NCBI GenBank assembly: GCA_032209605.1
Contig: JASFXZ010000004.1
Span: forward strand, 34,382,401-34,446,400
Length of the DNA: 64,000 nucleotides
Direction: 5' to 3'
DNA from: Mactromeris polynyma
Taxonomy: Eukaryota; Mollusca; Bivalvia; Venerida; Mactridae
Of the stretch, positions 51,073 to 61,398 are shown in pieces. Each line of letters begins with the position of its first letter. The stretch's first letter is position 1. Under the pieces are notes generated by a model. The model made no database searches. It was not told the DNA's origin and saw nothing but the letters and a program-made list of their open reading frames with translations. The position numbers and the translations under genes were made by a program.

Positions 51073-51571
51073 ATGCATCAAATCCCATTTCACCTAAACT
51101 TACATGACAATATGTCGACTACACCTCTCTCAAACATAACTGGGAGATCTACTTGCGCTATGACAGTGCACACTTATACCTTATTTCTGACATTTATAAG
51201 TTGTTTTTTATCTATATTAGGAAGTTTTTTGATAGTGTTCACATTCGCAAAAATGCCAGAAATAAGAAATTTGACGAGACAACTATTGCTTGCCTTGACC
51301 GTCGCTGATTTCTTCACCGCTGTTGGAAATGCCGCCGGAAGTATTCGTTACGCGTCTCTGATGGACAATTCAGACGGGTGCAAGCGCTTGCAGCATTCAG
51401 ACATCGTCTGCGTCTCCCAAAGTTTTGTTACGACGTTTTCAAGTATGGCGTCATTCTTCTGGACGACCATTATTGCGGTTCATATTTTCCTCCACGTTTC
51501 CCAAAGGTCAGATGTCATACGTAGTGTATATATGTTGGTAGGATACAGTACACTCTGTTTCTTGATACCGG
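51073..51571 (+). CDS. GPR157: GPR157-like G-protein-coupled receptor, exon 1 (TM1 to start of TM4/5 region)
   Basis: Encodes residues 1-166 and the first base of codon 167 of a 353-residue receptor. Visible features: TM1 about residues 34-58; 'RQLLLALTVADFFTAVGNAA' (TM2, 69-88); Cys113 for the conserved disulfide; 'SSMASFFWTTIIAVHIFLHV' (TM3, 123-142) with the Ser-Phe-Phe-Trp-Thr motif I associate with GPR157; TM4 from about 152. The donor is 'accgg|gtatgtg'. GPR157 is an orphan receptor; a ciliary, Gq-linked role in neural progenitors is reported in mouse. The ATG at 51073 is chosen as the first in frame; the next, at 51112, would shorten the N-terminus by 13 residues. Joined with the exons at 53909-54114 and 57988-58344 the frame is intact. 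The human protein is about 335 residues. Confidence 0.85.
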
Positions 51572-51696
51572 GTATGTGTCACAATATATTGATTGTAAAT
51601 AATTAAGTTCCTGTACATGTTCAAACTATAGTGTTTAGCTAATTGTTATGTTGTTGGGTTAGGTTTATTTTGAATAAGGTGGATACACGATGTTAA

Positions 51697-52908
51697 GTAT
51701 GCGGTGTTAATGATAGGTCACCGGTTAATACTGATGTGTCAGACGTGTGTGGTTGATGATAGGTCACCGGTTAATACAGATGTGTCAGACGTGTGTGGTT
51801 GATGATAGGTCACCGGTTAATACAGATGTGTTAGACGTGTGTGGTTGATGATAGGTCACTGGTTAATACTGATGTGTCAGACGTGTGTGTTTGATGATAG
51901 GTCACTGGTTAATATAGGTGTGTCAGACGTGTGTGGTTGATGATAGGTCACTGGTTAATACAAATGTGTCAGACGTGTGTGGTTGATGATAGGTCACTGG
52001 TTAATACTGATGTGTCAGACGTGTGTGGTTGATGATAGGTCACTGGTTAATACAGATGTGTCAGACGTGTGTGGTTGATGATAGGTTACAGGTTAATACT
52101 GATGTGTCAGACGTGTGTGGTTGATGATAGGTCACTGGTTAATACAGATGTGTCAGACGTGTGTGGTTGATGATAGGTCACTGTTTAATGCTGATGTGTC
52201 AGACGTGTGTGGTTGATGATAGGTCACTGGTTAATACAGATGTGTCAGACGTGTGTGGTTGATGATAGGTCATTGTTTAATGCTGATGTGTCAGACGTGT
52301 GTGGTTGATGATAGGTCACTGGTTAATACAGATGTGTCAGACGTATGTGGTTGATGATAGGTCACTGGTTAATACAGATGTGTCAGACGTATTTGGTTGA
52401 TGATAGGTCACTGGTTAATGCAGATGTGTCAGACGTATGTGGTTGATGATAGGTTACAGGTTAATACAGATGTGTCAGACGTATGTGGTTGATGATAGGT
52501 CACTGGTTAATACAGATGTATCAGACGTGTGTGGTTGATGATAGGTTACAGGTTAATACAGATGTGTCCGACGTGTGTGGTTGATGATAGGTTACAGGTT
52601 AATACAGATGTGTCAGACGTGTGTGGTTGATGATAGGTCTCTGGTTAATACTGATGTGTCAGACGTGTGTGGTTGATGATAGGTTACAGGTTAATACAGA
52701 TGTGTCAGACGTGTGTGGTTGATGATAGGTCTCTGGTTAATACTGATGTGTCAGACGTGTGTGGTTGATGATAGGTTACAGGTTAATACAGATGTGTCAG
52801 ACGTGTGTGGTTGATGATAGGTCACCGGTTAATACAGATGTGTTAGACGTGTGTGGTTGATGATAGGTCACTGGTTAATACTGATGTGTCAGACGTGTGT
52901 GGTTGATG
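51697..52908 (+). repeat. 46 bp minisatellite in intron 1, about 26 copies
   Basis: Direct tandem units of 46 bases beginning 'ggttgatgataggtcactgg' and ending 'cagacgtgtgt'. Variation is concentrated at a few positions (ggtcactgg / ggtcaccgg / ggttacagg; tactgatg / tacagatg). The array lies wholly in intron 1 of the GPR157-like gene. Copy number is likely to vary between individuals. Confidence 0.95.
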
Positions 52909-53518
52909 GTTACAGACCGCATGTCATATGTTGAGTAGTATTAGGGTAACTTTCAATTTTGGACCAATTGTATCAGTTTGAGCTCTCCAAGCATAATCAA
53001 ACGGGTACACTTGTATATAATGCCTTAGAATTAATATACATGTGTTTAATTTTGATTGCTTGATTAGAACGGTTTATAATTTGATGATAATTTATATCAA
53101 ACTGGACTTTATTGAATCATTTCCCAGCCAAATGTGACAGTTGAATTCCCACAGTTATGCATACAGTTGAACACGTGCTCATGTTGTGTCACCTTTCGCC
53201 AAGTCACAACTTCATAATATTACACGATCTGTGTGTGATCATATGCAGGTTCTACACAATACATTTGGTGCCTGTAATTTTATGGAAATTTGTTCTATTA
53301 ATGAATGCATTACAAGTACTTAAGTGTTAACTGGTAGACCATACTGAAGACACTTCTAATGGACAAGTATTTGAATCAGGTTCTCAACAACTTAATCAAC
53401 TATTATATAATGATAAACCAAAGCTACTGAAAAGGGATCTAACTGCCGACACAATCCTTGGCTAGGAAACAAATATTCTAATAGTCTAGGATATATTTTA
53501 AATTGTTTCTTGCCCATT

Positions 53519-53780
53519 TTTGGCCTATTACGGCCAGTTGTCTTGACTTGTCCTGTGATCTTCTCCATCCATTAATTCCCCCCTCCCCCTCTCTTCACTG
53601 TCCACTTTGATTCTCCTAGTTATTCCTTGTGATCTGCCAGGCCATTACTTGTGCCTCTGTTCCTTAATATGTGTACCGTTTGACCTCCTTTCGTGCCTTA
53701 TGTTTTGTGGATTGTTGTTTTTCCGGAGGTCTGCGTGGTGAGGCACTGTCTTGTGTATGTGTCTTGTGTATTTCAGTCCT
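53519..53780 (+). repeat. Dispersed repeat family, copy 4
   Basis: The best-preserved partner of 25478-25732, in the opposite orientation. It lies in intron 1 of the GPR157-like gene about 130 bases before exon 2. The open frame starting at 53671 joins this repeat to exon 2 without a splice and is not a real start. Confidence 0.8.
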
Positions 53781-53908
53781 TGACGCCAAACCGACCCCTA
53801 TACTACTTTGGTGTTTCTTAATCTTATTTACCACATACATATATCTGTATTGTAGTCATTTTCCAAGCAAGGATGGTTTAACCATGTATTATCTTCTTAT
53901 CTTCCTAG

Positions 53909-54114
53909 GCATAATCACAATCACTGCTGCAAGTTTTGAGGTCCTAGGGAGCGATAACTCTGTAGGGACCGGAAGTTGGTGCTGGATTAAGACTGAGCTT
54001 GGTAATAAAACACAGATTATGTGGATGTTACTGACTGGGAAGCTTTGGGAAGTGCTGTGCTATATCTTGACCGCTGGATTTTACATACTCTCGAAACTGA
54101 AACTAATTTTGCAC
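53909..54114 (+). CDS. GPR157: GPR157-like receptor, exon 2 (extracellular loop 2 and TM5)
   Basis: Acceptor 'atcttcttatcttcctag' and donor 'gcac|gtaagt' bound a 206-base exon that completes Gly167 and encodes residues 168-235. It contains 'SWCWIKTEL' (Trp190-Cys191-Trp192; Cys191 is the partner for Cys113) and 'IMWMLLTGKLWEVLCYIL', which closely matches the Trp-Met-Leu-Leu-Thr-Gly-Lys-Leu-Trp-Glu stretch I recall from GPR157. The exon ends in phase 0. Confidence 0.88.
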
Positions 54115-54273
54115 GTAAGTACACATTAATTAAAGATGTGTCAGTTATGCTATATTTTATGTTCCAGATTGCGCGTTGAAATTTGCATGCGTATCAGCCA
54201 ATCAAAATGTAGGTTACATTCTAGTAATGATAAATTACAGTGTGACGGTTCAATTCGTCATTACCGTAGGCCT

Positions 54274-54544
54274 TTGTTTGTTTCATCGGGTTTAACGCCG
54301 TTTCTCAACGATATTTCAGTTATGTACGGCGGCCGGTTCACCTAACCAGTTTTTCCTGGACTGAATTCTTACCAGTACTAACTTACACTTCCACAAGGAG
54401 CCGGCAACTTCTCCACATGTGGAGGAAAATCGACATTTTTGTCAAATTTTCATGGAAGGGTATGACCTGCCGCGACCGGGAATCGAACCCAGATCGCCGG
54501 GTTACAAGTCCAGCGCACTAACCACTGCACCACGGCCGCGGCTT
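54274..54544 (-). mobile_element. tRNA-derived SINE with target-site duplication
   Basis: In reverse complement it starts with a tRNA-like head: A box 'gtggttagtgcgc' (about 54514-54525) and B box 'gggttcgattccc' (54478-54490). A body follows with 'ccagtactaactt'-type sequence, then a tail 'ggcgttaaac' with 'aaacaaac', which I associate with mollusc SINEs. It is flanked by 'ttaccgtaggcct' (54261-54273) and 'ttaccgtagacct' (54545-54557), a 13-base duplication with one mismatch. It lies in intron 2 of the receptor gene, antisense to it. Confidence 0.88.
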
Positions 54545-54700
54545 TTACCGTAGACCTACACCATACAATATGTGTATGCATTTATATAATAAATTTTGGA
54601 TTTCATTTATGAAATGTACATGTATAAACGCTGCTGTTGAACATGACATAGTTACCAACAAAATGAGTAGTCGACCCTGCCAGGGGTATTTAGTGTTAAG

Positions 54701-55287
54701 TCATCATTTCCGTTACTGTCATCTCCATTACAATTGTAACGGTAATGATCTCTCGTCAAAGATCGTAACGGAAATGATTCATATTAAGCATTACTATTAT
54801 CTACATCTACATTAATAAAATAAGAATATCGATAGAACCGATAGATGCTCCGCGTAGTATCACAATCAGAGGGTAAATTAGGTAAACAAAATACTTCAAA
54901 TTGATAAATGAGGTTTTCAAGCATCATTTCCGTTACAGTCACTTTGACTTGGACACAGAAAAATCCCCTGCAACAGATCTGACAAGAACTGTTTAAATGT
55001 GTTTTATCTGTTGCATGCGCCCCCATTGGGGATATTTTTTGACAGACTCAAGTGCTTTAGATAATTGTAGGGGTCAATGATAAGATATATATAAGATAAG
55101 ATAACAAACAGATAACATTTTGTCGATGAATAATTCAGACGTTTTATTTGATATTCCTATCTTACATTTTTGTTTGTTTTTATTTTTAAAAATAAAGAGC
55201 GCATAAACAAATGTATATCAAATTAAAATGTGATTTACTGGTTAGAAAATTGAATTATAGGTGAGTTTTGTCCTGTAACGGAAATGA
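54701..55287. repeat. Dispersed 'atttccgttac' motif in both orientations
   Basis: 'catcatttccgttac' occurs at about 54703 and 54923; its reverse complement 'gtaacggaaatga' occurs at about 54766 and 55275, with a variant 'gtaacggtaatga' at 54736. The arrangement resembles nested terminal repeats of a miniature transposon, but no single boundary is clear. Confidence 0.4.
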
Positions 55288-55992
55288 CAAAAAGTTTAGC
55301 CACTTAACTTTCAAACTAGAACAGACGGCTAAATAAATGATAAGAACTGAGGAAATGAATACAAACAATGCTCGAAATGTTTATGAACTGAAATGAATTG
55401 GTTGGAATGCAGTTTTTTTTCTCATTTATTAATACAAAATAACAAGTCGAAATGCACATAAAATATAGAACGACTGGTGTCTGACCAATCTTAAGATAAA
55501 ATACTGGAACAAGCTCAGAAGGCCAGAATTTTAAACTGTCAAAAGATTTGCCACGGCAGCCACGGTGCAGATGAGAAACGTAATAGGCTGTAGTAAAACG
55601 GGGTAAACGCTATAAAACGTGACAGTACGTAATAGGCCGTTACAAAACTTGGAAGTGGTCCGTAGTGGGACGGGAATCATATGTGTTCCCCGGCATCTGA
55701 AGTTCCTTTCCAGTTTTGTCACGTTGTGCTCCGTTTTGTCACGGTTCTCACGGCAAGCTAGGGTGTACTATAGCCGTTTTGTAACGTTTCAATTACGGTG
55801 CGTCCCGGTGTGTGACGCTTTGCAGGCCGGTGCGTTACGGTACGTTGAGTTCTAGTACGGTCTGACACGGTGCTCGCGGACTTGAAAGGTGTGTAAAAAG
55901 GCCGCGCCAGACAGGAGAGCTTCATTTGAGTCTGAGCACTCGACGACGAAACATTGAATAACTGTTTCTATAAACAGAGATCAAGCTTTGAA

Positions 55993-56446
55993 ATGCCTCC
56001 AAAGACGCGACGAAAAAGGCCCCCCGTCCTGCAAAGGTAATACCAGTTGAGGAACAGTCTGAAAGTCCTCTTCCCTGCTTACCGCCGCCAGATCAAGAGG
56101 AGCTTACTGCTCCTGCTGATCGGGTCCCTACCAATGAGGCCGAGGAGGCAGAAGAAGACGCATGTGCTAGGAAGAGGGCAGCCCCAAGGGTCGTTACCAA
56201 CTTTTCGGAGGAAGAAAAGGAGCTCATTATTGACTTCCTCCAGCAGAATCCAACGCTATACTCCAAGAGGCTTACTGGTTACAAAGACGCGGCGGCGAAA
56301 GACAGGCTCTGGGTGGAGCAGGCCAGGCAGATGAAGCGCATCCCTAACGAACTCAAGACATGGTACGAGAGCATGCGCACCAAGCTCGGTAAACTAAAGA
56401 AAGCGGCCACCAAGGCGAGGAGAGGGATACTGAAAAAAAACTTATA
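55993..56446 (+). pseudogene. PIF/Harbinger MADF (Myb/SANT-like) accessory protein, broken
   Basis: An ATG at 55993 opens a basic N-terminus (MPPKTRRK); a frame shift near an A-run (about 56017) is needed to reach the long frame. That frame contains the MADF-type domain: 'FSEEEKELIIDFLQQNPTLY', then 'LWVEQARQM', then '[20 protein letters not shown]'. In active elements this protein binds the transposon ends and helps import the transposase. The C-terminal part is lost at the internal deletion near 56440, shortly before a stop at 56444. Confidence 0.75.
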
Positions 56447-57100
56447 GTTGTGGTACAAGGAGCCTGTGTTGGGTGGCTTGCTAATGGCAATATGCTTCCC
56501 GTCCAGAGCTCCCACTGTATGAGGCAAATTCCACTTGTCTTCAAATTCCCGGGAAAGAGATCTCCACTCATCGGGTGTCACAGGAACGGCGAACACTTCA
56601 TCTTTGTAGGCTTCGACGACGGCATTGCATACTTCTGGCACCATATGACAGATCGCTGACTTACTGCACCGGAACGCATAGGAGAGTGACGAGTAATTGT
56701 CCCCAGTGGCCAGATGTCTCAAAGTCACTGAAAGTTTCAGTCCAGGTGTTAGGGCAGAGCGAAACTTCGTGTCTTGTCTCTCGATAACTGGTGTTATTTT
56801 TTTCAAGGATTTCGTCGAAGAGCCCTGGGGGCATCCTAAGATAATTTTGAAAGGCGTTGATATCTTCGTTGCGGAGCTCCCTGGTGAGAAATGTTGCATA
56901 GTGGCCTTGCTGCTGCCTTCTATCTTCCGATAACCATGCGCGAACCCACATGGATCTTGGTCTTCTCCTCCGCTTTCTTCGCCTTCATCCTGCCTTGTGC
57001 GCTCTTTGCAATTCCTGCTGGCCTTCTTGCTGACCCAAAGACTGGATAACTGCAGCAAACAAACAAGAAAACACAACATCTTCTTCGTCTTGGGCATTCA
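56432..57100 (-). pseudogene. PIF/Harbinger transposase (HARBI1-like), truncated and frameshifted
   Basis: Starts with '[11 protein letters not shown]' at 57100. Following frames read '[20 protein letters not shown]' and '[20 protein letters not shown]', then after a shift near 56805 '[20 protein letters not shown]', '[20 protein letters not shown]' and 'SGSLYHNYK'-like text ('TGSLYHNYK'). The Asp in Gly-Ala-Leu-Asp-Gly-Lys is the first acidic residue of the DDE_Tnp_4 nuclease; the second and third acidic residues are lost with the 3' half. At least two frame shifts and the deletion make it inactive. Confidence 0.82.
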
Positions 57101-57987
57101 TGTTTACTCGTCGAAGTATCTTGATACAATGATTGCTGTTGCTTGAGGGGTTTTCTGTATACCATGGGCACAAACGTGCTCCAAAGCTCTCCGGTATCCA
57201 CGTTTGATCCATAGGAGGCCTTGACAGAACGTGAAAAACGCATCAGACCTAGATGAAGACGTGAACAACGTGAGGGATCCCATCAGAACGCATCGGACCG
57301 GGAAGCAACATACATGCATCCCTGGTAGACCGCGGCCCGCCTTGGAGGAACCGCTTCTTCGCCCCAACGGCCCGTCACGGATACCGTGATAAACCGTGAG
57401 GAAACATAGCACAACCTAACAAAACTTGGATATGGAGACAAAAATGGCCAAAATCCCACGGCGCAATACGTTTCGGGCAAACGGGGCTGCCGTGGCCGCC
57501 GGGAACATAGTGTAAACGTAGCATTCCCGCGAACCGTTTGAACACATCGTATGTTTCATAGGAAAAAAATAATGTAAATATCTTTATTTTAAAAACATCA
57601 TGTTGAGGTTAGGCAGAACATTGTGATCAAGTAGTTGTGATTGTTGGCATACTATAAATAAAGGATGAATATAGCATTGACATAAATAAGGTAACTTGTT
57701 ATATATGTTTTACTGTTGTAGAAAGGCAAGTTAAACTTACTATCGAAACATAATATTTGAATAATTGCCTCTCTATGACATCCCACCAACACAAGGGCTT
57801 AAATGGAAATAAGTGTGCACTATTGTATCCTCTGTCTTGGTTATTCATTCTTGAGTTGTACATTAGTTAATTTTTAATATCTGTCATGTTGTTTCATGTA
57901 CGCTGTATATCCTAACCGATATAAAAATGTATATCTGTTTATTGATATTGTAACCTGAATTACAAATTTTGTTGTTTCTGTTTTAAG

Positions 57988-58344
57988 AGACGGGCAATGC
58001 CGCGACACCATTTCAATATGACTGACATTGGTGACCTGCGAGATGAGGACGAGAATTTCATGTATGTTCCATTTGTTCTCTACATCCTGCGAATTTGGGG
58101 AACCGTTAGGTTTTTCTTGGTTATCACACACAGGCATGTTGACAGTGTGGTATTGGACACTACACAAGAAACACTTCTTGCGTTGCAGAGTATTGGGGAT
58201 AGCGGTCAAGCGTTTTGGAATTGTGTGTTGTTCTGCTTTTGTGATAAAGCTGTTAGGACATACTTATTGCAAATGTTACCTTGCCGAAATAGGCGTTACC
58301 AGCCTCATGTTGAACCAGACGAAAGAACGCCCATACAGACATGA
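57988..58344 (+). CDS. GPR157: GPR157-like receptor, exon 3 (TM6, TM7 and C-terminus)
   Basis: The acceptor 'ttgtttctgttttaag' precedes 57988, and the exon continues in phase 0 from exon 2. It encodes residues 236-353: a cytoplasmic loop with acidic 'DIGDLRDEDENF', TM6 'YVPFVLYILRIWGTVRFFLV' (the Arg-x-Trp-x-Thr-Val-Arg-Phe pattern is as I recall in GPR157), TM7 'SIGDSGQAFWNCVLFCF', and 'DKAVRTYLLQMLPC', like the Arg-Ala-Val-Arg-Thr stretch of the family. The C-tail is short. The open frame starting at 57997 is an internal Met, not the gene's start. Confidence 0.85.
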   Translation, partial: RRAMPRHHFNMTDIGDLRDEDENFMYVPFVLYILRIWGTVRFFLVITHRHVDSVVLDTTQETLLALQSIGDSGQAFWNCVLFCFCDKAVRTYLLQMLPCRNRRYQPHVEPDERTPIQT

Positions 58345-58706
58345 GCTAGACGTTTTATAAGACCACAACGTATTAAATAGAACGCACGCTGATTACATGT
58401 AGTTTAAACTAGTCAACATCATCTATAGAATATTCGGGCAGAAGAGAAAATGAACGTTCAAACTTAAATTGAGACATCATAGAACTCGACATAAGAGTGT
58501 TCGACATTATGGCAGTTGATTTTAAAAATGACGTTTACGTAAATTAGTTGTTACCTGTTATTTAAGAATATAAAAAAATGAAATGAACCACATATCCATG
58601 TAAAGAATGCAAAGGCGTGACTACAGTGTGACTGTCATAAACAGGGACGAGCTCTACCAAACGTTTAACTGCAATGTATAAGAATATTCAAAATGTCAAC
58701 GACCGC

Positions 58707-58712
58707 AATAAA
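58707..58712 (+). terminator. Possible polyadenylation signal of the GPR157-like gene
   Basis: An 'aataaa' hexamer lies about 360 bases after the stop codon on the coding strand. In AT-rich sequence such hexamers are frequent, so support is weak. Confidence 0.25.
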
Positions 58713-59371
58713 TATCTAGTTTACATTTTATAGATTGTTTTTATAATTAGTATTTAAGGTTTGATGGATGTATGCAATATTATTTAAAGGGTATATATCT
58801 AGTTATATACGGAATACAGATGGTCGATGAGTGTTAAGGGTAACTGATTATTGAACGGAAGGTTATTGTCTTCCGTCATGGATTTTGTCATTTTACGGAA
58901 ACGGTATTCTTAAAGAGGGGAAGTGCTCTTCTACGGATATAACCAGTACATAAATGAAATATCTTAAGGTAGGTGCGGAGGTGGTCGATTATCAAAGGTT
59001 AGGCAGTACTTTCTACTCATCAGTTTTCTTCGAATCACGTGGTTAACGCATGTTTTATACTTGCCAATAATCCACAATAATAATACCCTTTATGTATCCT
59101 TAAACACAAACTGTAGAACGAACGACAACATTTACGTATCTGTCAAGTCACATGCATACCACGTGTGTCACACGCATTTTCGACCTGAATTACGCTTACA
59201 CGCTTACTTCTCCTAGACACACGCACTTAAAAACAAAACAAAACGATCCCCGAATGACATTCCGTCCCAATTAGCTCTAGAATCTGTCGAAATTTGGTGC
59301 TTTTTAACTACTGGGATGTACTATACACAAAACGCCACTTTAGCTGGATAGTTTAAACAGCGACAGTTCTA
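58713..59371. other. Non-coding stretch
   Basis: Nothing recognised between the receptor gene and the inverted repeat at 59372. Confidence 0.4.
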
Positions 59372-60189
59372 ACACAGTGTATAACCCGATGTGATTATGG
59401 AAAAAATGAAGATTGTTAAGTAATTGCAATGTTTTTAATTGTGTATGCTGGTTTGCTTTATCTGGACAACAAGTTGAATTGCAAAAGTTTCTTTTTTGGT
59501 ACTATGACGTGTATAAAATAGGGGATGTAATTATATCGAAATATCTAGATAAATCATTGCAAGAACACCGACCCACTTCAGATATTACATGTATATGGAG
59601 AACATCTAGAAGAAATTCTATGCATACATTCACTTCTTAAGTATTCATGCCTTTTCTGGTTGAACCGAAAGACTATCAAAAATGAATGTCAATGAATCGC
59701 TAACGTGCATGGCGTCGAAGAACGCCTTTATTAATCGTTGGTGATAAGCATTGATTCTTCTAATAAAAACAACTAGAAAAGCAAAAAATCCATCTTTTTA
59801 TAAAGCGTTTTCCTCAGCCGTAAACGTCATCCGTACTTGTCTCTCCTCGGCCGGCAACGTCATCATTGCAAAATACACATCTGCCGTAAACGGCATCATA
59901 TTTGTGCATACCAGGGTCCCTTTAGAAGGCTCAAACGTCGGTTTAAGAGAATCGACAGACTTGCAACTTGCTACAATTGTTCGTAAATGATACATGTTCA
60001 GATATATGGAGTAAAACTATTCAATTATACCGCAAAAACGTTTTAAATCGACGATAAAAGATCCTACAGAAACATTGAAATTACGAATTATTGGTCAGAA
60101 AATGAACAGCACTACTCATCTGTCTGGAACGCTTCCCTCTGTCGAAGTCACATCACTCCGCGGAAGTCACATCGGGTTATACACTGTGT
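59372..60189. mobile_element. 818 bp segment bounded by 23 bp perfect inverted repeats
   Basis: 'acacagtgtataacccgatg' plus 'tga' at 59372-59394 is exactly inverted at 60167-60189. Weaker similarity extends outward ('tttaaac' on both sides). Inside, a 33-base module beginning 'gccgtaaacgtcat' is repeated three times at 59817, 59850 and 59883. No transposase frame is seen; a non-autonomous DNA transposon is one reading. Target-site duplication not identified. Confidence 0.5.
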
Positions 60190-61089
60190 CTAAGGCAGTT
60201 TAAAATCTGACCTTCGTTAGAGCTTTACCTATCCCACCAGCTATCAGGAAAAACCATGTAAAGTCTTTAAACATGCAATATTTCAGGAGCTTCTGGATCC
60301 CCAGCTTTGAAATATCACACTCCTGGCTCAATCTGACCAAACAGCTATATACATGCATTTACACCACCCGCTCCCTCAATTTCCCCGTAGGTTTTGTGGC
60401 GCAATATACGATGACCTACATATAATGTCATTCCCATAATAACGACGTCAATGGCTCCGTTCCATCAATCTCCTCTTACCATTGACTTTTTAAAACTTGT
60501 ATGTTGTCCATGTTTATCAACCAGTTAGTATAGCATCGATGTATAATGTGCGTTTCCCATCTTACATACAACACATCAGATGACTCCTATAGATAAACAA
60601 ACAACATGCAGCCTCACTGGCCTTGTGTAATGACACAAGTACTTGGACCTGAGTGTTTGCACATAAATCAAATGCAGTTCCATAACCCCGTATCTAAAAA
60701 TTATCTCAAGAGGGTAAAACTTTAAAGTTGTTTTCTCGAAAAGACGTAAAACAAGTCATGGGGTTCTAGAAATAATGGGACGATTACTGTTATGACAAAG
60801 AAAGTGTTTCACATGCAATGAAATACATGGCTTAATATCAAATTAATAGAATGAGAACATATAAAAATACATGAAAGTGTGATACTAAAAGCTCATTGAG
60901 TAAATCGACATGTGTCTGCTATTAACAAAATCTGTAGAGCAGTATTGATAGCAAAAGTCAACTTTTAAACAATTTTACAACTTGTTTTGTAAGAATTATC
61001 ATGATGCAATAAATAACAAATGACACAATAACTCTCTTCAAGGCAACTAAGTTAACTTTCGATCTTTCGGAAACATGCAAATTCTTCAA
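60190..61089. other. Non-coding stretch
   Basis: No gene or element recognised. Confidence 0.4.
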
Positions 61090-61390
61090 TCGTAAGACAT
61101 TTTAAACAAATATCTTTTCAGTTCCTTTCTAAAAGTAATTTATTTCTGATAATGTTTAGGTCTCTAGGAAGAGCATTCCACCATTTTGGCCCAACCACAG
61201 TTATTGATCTGTCAGCGATTCTGGTTCTGGTCTTTGGAATAATAAAGTGAATGTCATCAGAAGATCTTAGTCTGTATTTTCTTTGAACACGGTTGAACAA
61301 AATAAGATGGTGCTGTTCCCTGCACAATTCGAAATACAAGAACAAGAATTTTAAACCTACATGATTATATAGCGTGTATTTACTGAACAC
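61090..61390 (-). pseudogene. LINE reverse-transcriptase C-terminal fragment
   Basis: The minus-strand frame contains 'YRLRSSDDIHFIIPKTRTRI', then Asp-Arg-Ser, then 'GPKWWNALPRDLNIIRNK', followed after a frame shift by 'RKELKRYLFKMSYD'. This is the usual tail of LINE polyproteins (Leu-Arg-Ser...Pro-Lys-Thr-Arg...Gly-Pro-x-x-Trp-Asn-x-Leu-Pro). Upstream parts are missing, and the fragment stops about where the 32 bp array begins. Confidence 0.8.
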
Positions 61391-61398
61391 ATAGCATG

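Larger units (their letters stand above)
55550..57496. mobile_element. PIF/Harbinger DNA transposon, internally deleted
   Basis: Two convergent genes typical of PIF/Harbinger elements are present: a MADF/Myb-like protein on the plus strand and a DDE transposase on the minus strand, each missing its 3' end, which meet near 56432-56446. 'gccacggcagcc' at 55550-55561 is inverted as 'ggctgccgtggc' at 57485-57496, likely the terminal repeats. The 3-base target duplication expected for the superfamily was not evident. Higher GC content than the surroundings suggests a relatively recent arrival. It sits in intron 2 of the GPR157-like gene. Confidence 0.8.

Noticed and set aside
53671..54129. 152-residue open frame as an independent gene
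   Set aside because: It fuses a dispersed repeat and intron sequence to receptor exon 2; a good acceptor at 53908 and donor at 54115 show the true exon.
56279..57097. 272-residue open frame as an intact transposase
   Set aside because: Its end is antisense MADF sequence, its start is out of frame with the true N-terminus, and two catalytic acidic residues are missing.
58028..58360. Second 110-residue frame over receptor exon 3
   Set aside because: It is a shifted frame overlapping the well-supported TM6/TM7 exon.
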